Assembly: GCF_026262505.1 (NCBI RefSeq)
Contig: NC_067204.1
Location: 15,084,522-15,148,521 of the forward strand
Origin: Trichomonas vaginalis G3
Taxonomy: Eukaryota; Parabasalia; Trichomonadida; Trichomonadidae
Reading direction: 5' to 3'
Length of the DNA: 64,000 bases
Of this stretch, positions 7,971 through 16,976 are shown piece by piece. Under the pieces are notes generated by a model that saw only the letters and a list, made by a program, of their open reading frames with translations, ran no database searches and was not told the DNA's origin. Both the position numbers and the translations under genes were made by a program. Position 1 is the first letter of the stretch. Every line of letters starts with the position of its first letter.

Positions 7971-8819
7971 TCAGCACTTCTCCGTAGTTATATATGAAAG
8001 ACAATTCGAGATAAAAGTCGTAGTACAATGGAACAATATGTTGCACACCATTTGTTGTGAACCAAACTTGAAAGTCAGAGAAACTGTTACTAGGTGGTTC
8101 GTAGAATTTAGAAGCAAAGTCATAAAAGTCCTTACCAATACAAAAAAACTATTGTTGCTTGAACTGAAACTTGCATGACACATAACATTTTGAGGGTCAA
8201 ACACGTTTCTATAAACTGTCAAATCTGTTGGTGGGCGTATAAACCAGAACGGACCGTCAGGTGGTAATGGTTCGTTCTGGTTTAGTAACCGAAGAAATTG
8301 TGCCCAAGAACGTTTGTCTACTTGCCAAAATAAAAACTGTGTATCTCTTGGAGGGTTATTTTCAATCCTTTGAAATGAAACTGTGGAGTTCATCTTGTCA
8401 TATTCTAGTTTCAGATAGTATGTTCCATTTAGTAAAGAATCGTATTTTTCTTGAAATTCCCAGTAGTATTTGTTTATTTGAGTTTGAAAGTCATTTAGAG
8501 TCTTCTCAAGACTTTCGTCTGAACGAACCGTAAAGATTCTCATTTCGTCAAATTTGTCTAGTAGACCGTCAGAAGCTCTATACTGACCATGAAAATATAC
8601 TGCAAACATAAACGCGTTAGTTCTTTTTGAAAACAAAACTCTTCTAAATCCTATTGCCTTTGCATCTGAAGGACTTTGAAGCCAACGAATTGGAAAGTCA
8701 AAGCGGTAGGAGCCGGATGAAATTTCTTCATCTGATATAGTCCTACCAGCGTTTGTAAAGATATAGTCTAACGGTTTTGTATCTGCTACTTTTGTTCTTT
8801 GTTTTTCAACCTGAAACAT
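7971..8819 (-). pseudogene. Unknown Maverick protein family U1 (broken)
   Basis: Most of the 282 residues match the intact copy in element B (61001-61861), but the ends of the two differ and this copy looks broken, about one break. A diverged paralogue lies at 14087-14935. The family has a beta-rich C-terminus and may be a virion component, given its pairing with structural genes. The leader ATTTTTACATATATTAAATG belongs to the structural-gene type. Confidence 0.6.
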
Positions 8820-8845
8820 TTAATATATGTAAAAATATACTGTTT

Positions 8846-8882
8846 TAAAATAGTATGCCATTTCATATTTCTCATCTAACAA
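8846..8882 (-). repeat. HNH mini-cassette remnant
   Basis: The last bases of the HNH cassette (GTATGCCAT) join directly to bases from near its start (TTCATATTTCTCATCTAAC). A longer remnant with the same internal joint lies at 62527-62612. It abuts the 3' end of the gene at 8876. Confidence 0.65.
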
Positions 8883-9595
8883 ACATGTTGTCTGACTGCT
8901 TGAGGGTTAGGTTGGTACCATTCGAACTTGACACTTACAATTCCTTCAATTGCATTCAGGATGTCTGAGTCGGAATCAAACATTTGTTCTCTCTTTGTAG
9001 TCTTGAAAGCGTCAAGAAGTTGTGCGGCTGTTGTGACATTGCCATGCGCATAGTAAATGTGACCATCTAAATCTGTTACGGTTAGTCTGAGATTGTATCC
9101 TTTCTTATTTCCGTCTTGTATGGCAGCAAGTACACCCATGAAGCCTTCTTTGTTCTTTCCTTCGTCAAAGTTTACTGTAAAGGTTCGACCAGATGTAATT
9201 TGACTTCTAACTTCACGGTACTTTTCATATGCATATCTTGTTCTTTCCATGGGAGCATGTGCGTCTTCACCTTTTCCTTTTTTCCTTCTCAAAGGATGCA
9301 ATTGTTCGTTATGTTTCCAGTAGAACCTGGCAAAGCCGTCGTGTCCTTCAACTTGAGGCTCAGTAACATCGAAAGGCAAGTTCATAAGACGCTCTTCTTC
9401 TAACCTCTCAAGTCTGTTTGGATAATTGGTTCGCGCTGTTTTTAAGTCCATTTCGTAGGTCAGACCAGACAATTTGTCATAGACTTTTATGGGTCTTCCC
9501 TTCCTATATTTAAAATTCTTCGAAACTCTCCAACCATATCTTTGTAACTCTGCTTTTATTCTAGCAGATTTTCTATCCATTCTATGCGGTGGCAT
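8876..9595 (-). CDS. Unknown Maverick protein, 239 aa, possibly a fragment of a longer gene
   Basis: The N-terminal 30 residues are very basic (MPPHRMDRKSARIK), followed by a mixed alpha/beta region with GYNLRLTVTDLDGHIYY near 170. The 3' end abuts a remnant of the HNH cassette, so it may be the start of a longer gene. A possible parent is the Maverick DNA polymerase, whose N-terminal region is variable, but no polymerase or exonuclease motif is present and this is a guess. Element B has no counterpart: its U1 gene is followed directly by the HNH cassette. Confidence 0.5.
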   Translation of the reverse strand: MPPHRMDRKSARIKAELQRYGWRVSKNFKYRKGRPIKVYDKLSGLTYEMDLKTARTNYPNRLERLEEERLMNLPFDVTEPQVEGHDGFARFYWKHNEQLHPLRRKKGKGEDAHAPMERTRYAYEKYREVRSQITSGRTFTVNFDEGKNKEGFMGVLAAIQDGNKKGYNLRLTVTDLDGHIYYAHGNVTTAAQLLDAFKTTKREQMFDSDSDILNAIEGIVSVKFEWYQPNPQAVRQHVC

Positions 9596-9621
9596 TTCTA
9601 TAAAAATAAAAAAATACTGTT

Positions 9622-10206
9622 TTAAAATGGTATGCCATATAGCTTCTTGAATTTGTTAAGAAATAGTCTAACGTTTTTTCCATCTGTATCTCTAGCGTTT
9701 ACATAAGCACAGCCTTCCTTAGTAAAACATACTTGTAATTTCCTATAGTTTACGCCGGTATAAAAGTAGAAAGAGTCCTGTTCTTCGCTATAGTAGTAAA
9801 ACTCAAACGTATGCTTACCATAGTCTGTAATTTCAATTGCTTCATCTTCTAGTTCGTCGACAAATTCGAATACAATATCTCTAAATTTGCTTTTGTTCTT
9901 ATTGTTTTCAGAACAAGTGACCCAACGTAAGTTTTCAAGTCTATTGTCGTTTCTTATACGGTTTATATGGTCTACAAAAGGTAAATTGTTAGGGTTTGGT
10001 ATAAAATGAGTTGCAATGACAACATGTTTAAGATAGTGTTTTCCACCAATCCTCATCCTAGCATATCCGTCATTTTGCTCCCATTCGCTTAAAACTCTTT
10101 TTGTCTCTTTGTTTCTGACTTCAAATGACTCACAACAGTGAATTTCATATTTCTCATCTAACAAACAAGTTTCCCAACGGTCTTCTCCAACAAACTCAGC
10201 GTACAT
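9622..10206 (-). CDS. HNH homing-type endonuclease (copy 2)
   Basis: A 194-residue protein of the same family as the one at 3024, here on the minus strand. The start is set at MYAEFVGE, as in the other copies. The HNH core (FVDHIN, NRLENLRW) is complete. A copy sits at the equivalent place in element B (61899-62483). The flanks are A/T runs, as at the other copies. Confidence 0.85.
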   Translation of the reverse strand: MYAEFVGEDRWETCLLDEKYEIHCCESFEVRNKETKRVLSEWEQNDGYARMRIGGKHYLKHVVIATHFIPNPNNLPFVDHINRIRNDNRLENLRWVTCSENNKNKSKFRDIVFEFVDELEDEAIEITDYGKHTFEFYYYSEEQDSFYFYTGVNYRKLQVCFTKEGCAYVNARDTDGKNVRLFLNKFKKLYGIPF

Positions 10207-10252
10207 TTCAAATAAAATAAAAAAATATTTTTTTTGAAAAATGTTTTTTCCT

Positions 10253-10833
10253 TTACTTAACATAACCACCAGCTACCATAAGTCTTTGACGCCAACCCAT
10301 ACCAGCTAATGAAGGTTGACTTGGTTTAGTTTGGAAACTAAACTTTGGTTTTGGTTTATCTTCAGTTTTTGGTTTCTCTTCTTCTATCGGTTTTTCGTCA
10401 CTTTTCGGTTCCTCTGACTTTACCTCACTTGCAGGTATGGTTGTGTCGTCAACATCTTCATAAATATCATATGCCATTTTTTTTGTTTTCCTTTCAACTT
10501 TTTGTGTTTGTTGTAAAGTTTAGAATATTTTGACTCTAAGTCAATGAGATGTTCTATAATGAACTGTTGGTCAGTGAAGTAAACTTTTCCATCTGTTGTC
10601 TCGAAAGCTCCTTCAGACTTCAATATTTTATTTGTGAGAGTCTGTTTCTTTTTTGAGATACTTGCCGTTCCATTTCTATGAAAAGTGACTTTGTAGTTAG
10701 GGTTTGTATTTCCAGACCTGGCACTTTCTATTATTGAATTTTTCTCTTCATCTGTAAGTTCTTTGACAGGTTTTGACAATGGTTCTGAACTTTTTTTTGG
10801 TGTCAAATCTACCGTTTCAACTTCTTCGGTCAT
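10253..10833 (-). pseudogene. Unknown Pro/Lys-rich Maverick protein (broken)
   Basis: Matches the intact 193-residue gene of element B at 62637-63218. This copy looks broken, about one break. The family has a central FHRNGTASISKKK segment, a coiled-coil stretch, a Pro/Glu/Lys-rich linker and a C-terminus ending MVAGGYVK. It sits first in a row of small genes leading leftward from the integrase, which resembles a virion-protein block. The leader TTTTTACTGAGATGAAATG is shared with the next gene. Confidence 0.6.
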
Positions 10834-10851
10834 TTCATCTCAGTAAAAATT

Positions 10852-11007
10852 TTAGTTTGTTTTGTTTTCAACTGGTTGTTTAGGTTTTTTAAGTCGGTCT
10901 AAAACTTCCTGAGGTATAGGAAGAACTTGACAAACACGTGGTTGTGTAACTGCTGGAAGCCGACAAATCCATCTTGAACCCATTTGTCTCAATGCTGTAT
11001 TGTTCAT
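10852..11007 (-). CDS. Small Maverick protein, 51 aa
   Basis: Read by hand, this frame starts MNNTALRQMGSRW and ends PVENKTN. A 50-residue counterpart at 63238-63390 in element B differs at a few positions and by one codon, and keeps the frame, which argues that it is translated. It has a basic, Pro-rich body with two Cys. The leader TTTTTTACTGAGATGAAATG matches that of the neighbouring gene at 10833. Function unknown; a small virion or core peptide would fit the location. Confidence 0.6.
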   Translation of the reverse strand: MNNTALRQMGSRWICRLPAVTQPRVCQVLPIPQEVLDRLKKPKQPVENKTN

Positions 11008-11026
11008 TTCATCTCAGTAAAAAATT

Positions 11027-11428
11027 TTACATTCCCCACGTTTGAGGCGGTTGAGGTTGGTTATTGTTTACCCATTGTTGTGCATGGTTATATCCTCTGT
11101 TAAAGAATCTTTCACCTTGGTCCATGTAGTGTCCTGCTTGGTTATAGTAGTCATTTGCTTTGTTATAGTAGTTTCCTGCTTCTCTTCCTACATTGTCCAT
11201 CCATCCTTGAACTTTTCCTCTTGTTTCAGGATTTGGAATAAGATTTGCTGCATCTCGTGCTACATCCCAACCTTTCTGTACAGTTTGTATAATAGGTGTT
11301 GCTTTCTCTTTCAGTATACCTAATGTACTCAAAATCTTCCTTCCAATTCCAAATGCACCTCTGGCTAGTGTTCCCACTGCGGGCAAAAATCTGGATGCAA
11401 CTCCTGCTAATGCGCCAAATAAACCCAT
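11027..11428 (-). CDS. Small amphipathic Maverick protein (pVI-like candidate)
   Basis: This 133-residue protein begins MGLFGALAGVASRFLP, a glycine/alanine-rich hydrophobic helix, followed by a helical middle and an Asn/Gln/Tyr-rich tail ending QPPQTWGM. The N-terminus recalls membrane-active virion proteins such as adenovirus pVI; that comparison is by composition only. It is divergent from the integrase with 17 bp between the start codons. The element B copy at 63410 is nearly identical. Confidence 0.68.
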   Translation of the reverse strand: MGLFGALAGVASRFLPAVGTLARGAFGIGRKILSTLGILKEKATPIIQTVQKGWDVARDAANLIPNPETRGKVQGWMDNVGREAGNYYNKANDYYNQAGHYMDQGERFFNRGYNHAQQWVNNNQPQPPQTWGM

Positions 11429-11445
11429 TTCTTATAGGGTAAAAA

Positions 11446-12404
11446 ATGACGAATCCAAACAAGGACCCCTATGTTTCTAAGGCAACAAAGAAAGCACTCA
11501 TGGTAAAAATCTTTAGTTCAACACCAAATGCTTGGTTTATGGATATCTTGGAAAACATTCCGAGGTATAGAGAAGACGGACCACCATACTGGCTAATATT
11601 TGTCGGTCAAAACACAAGATACTGTGAAGCCATACCATTATGGTCCAAAAATATTTTAGATGTGAAAACTGCTTTGACAATATTCGTTGACAAATACCAT
11701 CCAACAAAACTGACATCTGACTGTGAAAGTTCTTTCAAATCAGACGATATTAAAAACTATCTGCGTTCAAAAAATGTAAACCAATATTTCATTGTCGACC
11801 AAAACCATTCTGCTCTTGGTGTCATTGACAGTTGTATAAAAATCTTAAGAGACTTAAATCAACCACAAGGTGGTGAGGTAGATGAAATGTCATATGACGA
11901 CAAATATAGACACTTCTCCATGGCAAAGATGAGACAAGTTTTAAATATTTACAATAGCCGTAAACAAAAAGGTTTGGGAAACCACTCCCCGAAGAAATGA
12001 AAAACAACCCCGACTTAGAGAAAGACTATATATTTAATAGTTTAGTCAAAAGAGACAAACAAGAAAGAATGCCAGGCTTCAAACTTAAGAAAGGTGACAA
12101 AGTAAAAATAGAAATACCTAAACGCGACCCATATGAAAATACTATTGACTATGACAACAATGGGAACTCGACAGGTACTCGCATTCGTGTTCGTAAAAAT
12201 AGAAGAAAGTATACAAGAGAATATTATGAAGTTTTAGGCAAACATGGCAAAATGTACACACTGCAAGCAGAAGATAAAACTACTATTGTCAGACCTCGTT
12301 TCAAACTTGTCAAAGTTCAAGGTGGTATACTTTCAAAGACAGTTCCTAACAAATATAAGACAACTCCTGACGAATATGCTAAAGAAGTTGAAAATGACGA
12401 CTAA
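11446..12404 (+). pseudogene. Maverick integrase (retroviral-type, rve), broken
   Basis: The rve catalytic core shows FMDILE (D33), a second aspartate in TSDCES (D92) and an acidic residue 36 positions later in ALGVID, in line with the D-D-35-acidic layout. The downstream part carries an SH3-like segment (GDKVKIEI, EYYEVLGKHGKMYTL) typical of the C-terminal DNA-binding domain of such integrases. In Mavericks this enzyme joins element ends to host DNA. This copy looks broken, about one break. The element B copy starts at 63828 and leaves the window. Confidence 0.85.
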
Positions 12405-12429
12405 GCAATTCTATACCATGCGTAAACTG

Positions 12430-12828
12430 TCATGTAAGGTGGCATATATTCTTTACTTTGTCCCGTTGTTTGCGTATATCCTGAAACGAAATGTGTATGG
12501 TTTCCTTCTCCCTGAGTGTCACTCCAGTAACATTTATAGCAAACTTAACGTCGTCTTTAACATCATATCCTTTACCTTTTGTCATTCCTGTCCAATCCCA
12601 ATATCTATGCTTATGCCAACCTGCTTGAGATGTACTTAAATCTATGTAGTGACTGTGCGCAGGTAAGTTTTCACCTGAAATCGTTTTACTTCCACCTGTT
12701 TCCTTTGAAGAGTTTGCACAATACAAAAACCTGTCGACTATTTGTTCCCATGCACCAACACCAAACATTACTTGAGGACCTCTTGCTTCCATAGATGTAT
12801 AAATAGAACCTACTGGTTCATTAAATCA
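12430..12828 (-). pseudogene. Phage tail-collar-like fibre head (broken)
   Basis: The segment encodes a tail-collar-type domain like that at the tip of many bacteriophage fibres: GAWEQIVDRFLYC, a GGSKTI stretch, LPAHSH and a second HKH motif. Such domains often coordinate metal through His-x-His and bind receptors. It lies 3' to the fibre gene at 12932 on the same strand and may once have belonged to the same gene; here it has no clear start of its own, so I call it broken, about one break. Confidence 0.65.
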
Positions 12829-12931
12829 AACATATGAGATATTATAGGATTGTCTCTTTTGAACTTAAAATATAGTGCAACTATTTCAGGTTTCTTCTGG
12901 TTTAAGTCAGAATATTTTTTATAATATAATC

Positions 12932-14068
12932 TTATGTTTCAGGGTAGGTAAAATCTTGACTATAATATTTATTTCTGTCATCTTCATAATAGTATACTAT
13001 TCTCGTTTTTTCTATTGCATTATATCTTTTATATCTATAAAAATCTAAATATAATGTTAGCTTTTGTTCATCTACATGTGGTGTTCTGTTGTCATCTCCA
13101 TAGTCATAATAGTATGGTGCTGGAGCTGGGTCAGGCAATGTCATATCTGCCATTTCATAAACTCTTAAATATTTCTTTTGTTCGTCTCCATATAAGTTTA
13201 AGTAGCAGTTGTTGTCTAATGGAACTTTAACTTGTGTACCATCGTTCTTTTTATAGCTTACATACATTTCATTGTTATTTTTCGGAATGAGTTTATACCG
13301 TGTACCATTTTTTAAGGAGTGTACAAACTCCCATCTAAAATATTTGTTTTCTTCATTGACAGAAAAGTCACCAACAATAGTTTCAATATTTTTTGTTCCA
13401 ACTAAACTTTGGTATATTTCATTGACATATGTTTTATCTGCTTTATTTTCAAGGCTAACGTTTAAGTCTGTTATTTCAGAAGATGTATGTGTATGTCCAA
13501 CGTCACTTTTCCTGTTTAAGGTTTCTTGTAAGTTTGTAATATTTGCAATGGTATGTGTATGTCCAACGTCACTTTTCCTGTTTAAGGTTTCTTGTAAGTT
13601 TGTTATTTCAGATATAGTATGTGTATGAGTCTTTTTAGAATATTCGTTTTCAGCTCTTGTCACTTCACTTGACATTTTATTGTCAACATATGTTTTGTCT
13701 GCTAGTTCAGGATGAGTATGTTCTTTTGTTGCATAAGCATTGTTAGCTCTTTCTTCTTCTTTTGCTATTGCATCGTCTACATATTCTTTGTCAGCTTTGT
13801 TGTCAACATCTGTTTTCAAAAGAAGTTCAGATATAGGTTTCTCGTTTAAAGTTCCTTTTGTTGGATTTATACAGACAGTATGGTTCTTATTGTCTTGAAA
13901 CAGAAACTCATCTGTCATTGGGTTTAATGTCAGTTTTAAGTTTCCTTCTTTCAATGACTCAGATATCTTAGAATAGTTTGAAAAGTTTGTTGTGTTCTTA
14001 TTTAGAGCTTGTATAATGAGTTGTCGGTTGTGTTGTATTTCTCTCATAGACGCTGTTTCTTTCGACAT
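12932..14068 (-). CDS. Bacteriophage-like fibre protein with HxH repeats
   Basis: This 378-residue protein has an N-terminal helical region (MREIQHNRQLIIQAL), then repeats of about 25 residues built on GHTHT, EITNLQETLN and KSDV (two are identical: nucleotide repeats at about 13490-13600), plus further KTYVD units. These match the stalk repeats of phage tail fibres, in which trimerised HxH motifs hold metal ions. The C-terminal 150 residues are Tyr-rich and beta-prone. A receptor-binding fibre of the virion form is the natural role. Divergent from 14087, with leader ATCTAGAATAAAAATG. Confidence 0.75.
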   Translation of the reverse strand: MSKETASMREIQHNRQLIIQALNKNTTNFSNYSKISESLKEGNLKLTLNPMTDEFLFQDNKNHTVCINPTKGTLNEKPISELLLKTDVDNKADKEYVDDAIAKEEERANNAYATKEHTHPELADKTYVDNKMSSEVTRAENEYSKKTHTHTISEITNLQETLNRKSDVGHTHTIANITNLQETLNRKSDVGHTHTSSEITDLNVSLENKADKTYVNEIYQSLVGTKNIETIVGDFSVNEENKYFRWEFVHSLKNGTRYKLIPKNNNEMYVSYKKNDGTQVKVPLDNNCYLNLYGDEQKKYLRVYEMADMTLPDPAPAPYYYDYGDDNRTPHVDEQKLTLYLDFYRYKRYNAIEKTRIVYYYEDDRNKYYSQDFTYPET

Positions 14069-14086
14069 TTTTATTCTAGATAAAAT

Positions 14087-14935
14087 ATGCTTCCAATAGA
14101 AAAAGAAAATTCAAGAGTTGCTACAACTAAACCATTAGATGAACTTTTTACTAATGTCGGTCAAAAGTTTGAGACAGAGACCGTAAAGCATGAAGGCTAT
14201 CGTTTTGACTACCCATTAAGATGGCTAAGAGACCCATCTGTCACAAAAGCTATTGGCTTTCGTAGAATGAAGTTTGTGTCTGTAGAAGATAAAAGTTTTC
14301 CATTTATTGTAAGGTTTCATATAGATTATATATCTGAAGGGAAACGAAAAAATGTGGGAAGAAATTGAGCTAATACAAGTTGACCTTTCATCTTCTCTAC
14401 AGACTGCGTTAAAAATATAGAAGATAAAATAAATTCATGTTATGCAAAATATGCTGATGAATATGCAAATACCGAGAGCACACTTTATGTGAGAATTGTA
14501 TATGACAAACAAAATTCACAAGTGTCATTTCAAATCTACGAAGACAATCCAAAGAAAGACGAACAAATATATACAGAATTCACTGCAATGTCATGGTATT
14601 ATTTGCAAAGAATGTTAAATCAGAAAGTCGAACTTCCTTTAGCAAATATTTACAGTCGATATGCAAGAGATGAACCATATTTATTTAAAGATGTTTTCGA
14701 CTCAGACGCTATTATAGTTCATGCTTCATTTTCTGGTGCACAAAACTCTTTTTTATGCTTGGCAAATGACTTTTACGAAAAACCTACAAAGTTATATGAA
14801 CCGCCGAGTGGAAGTATTTCAGACTTTCAAGTATGGTTTACAACAGATGGAAGAAAGAGAATAGTTCCATTATACCATGCGTTTTACTTAGAACTTAGTT
14901 TCATATACAACTACTATCGAACGGTAAAAATATAA
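14087..14935 (+). pseudogene. Unknown Maverick family U1, diverged paralogue (broken)
   Basis: Both ends are clearly related to the U1 gene of element B (61001-61861): shared TKPLDELFTN, YRFDYPLRWL and AIGFRR near the start, and SDFQVWFTTDG and LELSFIYNY near the end. The paralogue is on the opposite strand beyond the fibre. It looks broken, one or two breaks. Two U1 members per element suggest duplication and division of roles, for example two virion proteins. Confidence 0.6.
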
Positions 14936-14939
14936 TTTT

Positions 14940-15182
14940 TTAATACGGTTGAGGTGTTGGATTTGGTTGCCAACTAGACTGTGGTGCAGGTTCAGGCTGT
15001 TGTATAACAGGAGCTTGTTCTTCTGGTTCAGGGTCTTTAGGTATAATACCAACAAACTGACCTACTCTTTTACCAATATTTTTGACTCCGTTCCAAATTC
15101 CTCTTCCTACGGTTTTTATTCCATTCCATATACCTCTTCCAACTCTTCTGAAGAAGTTTCCAATACTACTGAAGAAACCCAT
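14940..15182 (-). CDS. Small amphipathic protein with myristoylation-like start
   Basis: This 80-residue protein begins MGFFSSIGNFFRR, which fits the MGxxxS pattern for N-myristoylation, and continues as alternating W/I/V and K/R residues with two near-identical GRGIWNG units. The tail is Pro/Gln-rich. The build suggests a membrane-active virion peptide, as in the gene at 11027. The leader is AGATTTTTACATATAGTAAAATG in form, of the structural-gene type. Confidence 0.62.
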   Translation of the reverse strand: MGFFSSIGNFFRRVGRGIWNGIKTVGRGIWNGVKNIGKRVGQFVGIIPKDPEPEEQAPVIQQPEPAPQSSWQPNPTPQPY

Positions 15183-15200
15183 TTTACTATATGTAAAAAT

Positions 15201-15563
15201 CTAATGTCCGCCTAGTCTCTTACGTTTCCTGTTGAGTTCCATAGCGTTCTTTAACTGGAGCTCATACATTCTGTTTCTCCTCTGGTAGAAAACATATTCT
15301 GGGTCAACTCCTGTGTTCGCGTCATCTGCATAAAGTTGTTTATATCCCACTTCAGGGTTTGTATAAAACTCTTTCCATCTCATATTTGCATACCATGGTG
15401 GCAAACCTAACGCAGCGTCATTTGACATGGCAGTTTGCATTTGTACATCTGTTGGCACTTGACCATAGTTTGCCATTGCAGTTTGTATTCTAACTTCATT
15501 TGGAATATTCTCTGGGTTTGGTTGTCCAGGTTGCTGTGCATTCGCTAAGTTCTGTGCGTCCAT
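15201..15563 (-). CDS. Unknown Maverick protein, 120 aa
   Basis: The N-terminal half is rich in Asn, Gln and Pro and contains two related QTAM segments (IQTAMANYGQVPT and MQTAMSNDAA). The C-terminal half is basic and ends NRKRKRLGGH. Such a basic tail with a Gly-Gly could be a core protein or a protease target, but no family is recognised. It lies second in a leftward row of three small genes near the right terminus. Confidence 0.6.
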   Translation of the reverse strand: MDAQNLANAQQPGQPNPENIPNEVRIQTAMANYGQVPTDVQMQTAMSNDAALGLPPWYANMRWKEFYTNPEVGYKQLYADDANTGVDPEYVFYQRRNRMYELQLKNAMELNRKRKRLGGH

Positions 15564-15586
15564 TTAATATTAGATAAAAATATCTC

Positions 15587-15718
15587 TTACGAGTACATAT
15601 GCTGAACATTTGCAGGTATTGGTTCATCTTCATATTCTCTATATCTTTCTGCCACGTCAAATAAGTAAATGACACAATGGAAAAAACCTAAAACAAGTAG
15701 TCCTATTTCAAACCACAT
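15587..15718 (-). CDS. Small one-pass membrane protein, 43 aa
   Basis: Read by hand: the frame starts MWFEIGLLVLGFF and ends QHMYS. Residues 4-20 form a hydrophobic membrane segment, followed by an acidic tail (ERYREYEDE). It continues the leftward row of small genes with only 24 bp before the next. The coding call rests on the clear membrane-protein pattern and position; there is no second copy in the window to test it. Confidence 0.5.
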   Translation of the reverse strand: MWFEIGLLVLGFFHCVIYLFDVAERYREYEDEPIPANVQHMYS

Positions 15719-15812
15719 TTACTTACCAATAAAATTTCTTTATTGAGATTTCTTCGTAAAGACTTTGTTAAGACTTCTTCATCGTAATGAGTGTAAATGA
15801 CCCAAAAATAAT

Positions 15813-16620
15813 GTTTATGTTAGAATGTTAGATCTAACATGTTTTCTAACATGTTTTCTAACATGGTCTAAAACATACAAAACTCATGAAATTTCATACG
15901 GAATTCAATAAAAATAATGTTTATGTTAGAATGTTAGATCTAACATGTTTTCTAACATGTTTTCTAACATGGTCTAAAACATACAAAACTCATGAAATTT
16001 CATACGGAATTCAATAAAAATAATGTTTATGTTAGAATGTTAGATCTAACATGTTTTCTAACATGTTTTCTACCCTCTTGAATTTTCATGATTTCATCGT
16101 AAATGTTTTGTCAAGACTTCTTCGTAAAGACTTTGTTGAGATTTCTTCGTAAAGTTCTTCATCGTAAAGACTTTGTAAAGTCTTTCTCATGAACTTTCTT
16201 GTCAATGTTTTGTTGAGACTTTGTAAAGTTCTTCATCGTAAAGACTTTGTAAAGAAAGTTCATGAAAATTCATGAGGTTAGAAAACATGTTAGAAAACGT
16301 GTTAGATCTAACATTCTAACATAAACATTATTTTTGGGTCATTTACGCTCATTACGAAGAAGTCTTGACAAAACATTTACGATGAAGAAGTCTTGACAAA
16401 ACATTTACGAAGAAATCATGAGTTTTCTACGATGTTAGAAAACATGTTAGAAAACGTGTTAGATCTAACATTCTAACATAAACATTATTTTTGGGTCATT
16501 TACGCTCATTACGAAGAAGTCTTGACAAAACATTTACGATGAAATCATGAGTTTTCTACGATGTTAGAAAACATGTTAGAAAACGTGTTAGATCTAACAT
16601 TCTAACATAAACATTATTTT
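15813..16620. repeat. Subterminal pentamer blocks and 25-bp repeats, element A
   Basis: About six 46-bp TGTTA-type blocks, first in one and then in the opposite orientation, are mixed with variants of a 25-bp unit containing GAAGTCTTGACAAAACATTT. The whole region is a large imperfect inverted repeat centred near 16150. Similar subterminal arrays lie at 45345-46420 in element B, with the other pentamer. Confidence 0.85.
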
Positions 16621-16770
16621 TGGGTCATTTACGCTCATTACGAAGAAGTCTTGACAAAACATTTACGATGAAGAAGTCTTGACAAAACATTTACGAAGAA
16701 GTCTTGACAAAACATTTACGATGAAGAAGTCTTGACAAAACATTTACGATGAAGAAGTCTTGACAAAACA
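16620..16770 (-). repeat. 25-bp tandem array next to the terminal inverted repeat
   Basis: Several tandem copies of a unit containing AAGTCTTGACAAAACATTTACG end just before the terminal sequence. The mirror array in element B is at 45345-45600. Confidence 0.85.
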
Positions 16771-16940
16771 TGAAAACATATATAATTTGTGAAAAGCTCC
16801 TGGAAGACCTCCGAATAAAAACTTCATTTATGTGGGCTAGAAGGCACGAAGTGCCTGGAAGCTCACCCCAAGAAAAAAAAACTTCATTATACTCATTCAT
16901 CCTCAGGGCTAGAAGGCACGAAGTGCCTGGAAGCCCCACT
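16770..16940 (-). repeat. Terminal inverted repeat of element A with duplicated tip
   Basis: Read inward on the minus strand it begins AGTGGGGCTTCCAGGCACTT, matching the start of element B. It contains a perfect hairpin AGGCACGAAGTGCCT. A second, partial copy of the tip, with the same hairpin, lies at about 16842-16872, so the tip has been tandemly duplicated. The AG start agrees with the usual Polinton terminus. Confidence 0.88.
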
Positions 16941-16941
16941 A

Positions 16942-16976
<35 letters not shown>

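Larger units (their letters stand above)
1..16940 (+). mobile_element. Maverick/Polinton element A (right part, cut by window edge)
   Basis: The segment carries SF3 helicase, FtsK/HerA-type packaging ATPase, retroviral-type integrase and capsid-like genes, which together define a Maverick/Polinton. Its right end is an inverted repeat whose tip ends in CCCCACT at 16940, the complement of the AGTGGGG tip of element B at 45204. The left end lies outside the window. Most genes are open. Integrase, the collar-domain gene and three genes of unknown function look broken, about five breaks in all. The high similarity to element B (about 98% over the helicase) suggests a young insertion. Confidence 0.93.

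Noticed and set aside
16880-16973. Poly(T) tract as evidence of a LINE or SINE tail
   Set aside because: It lies directly at a Maverick tip and is mirrored at the other element; no retroelement sequence adjoins it.
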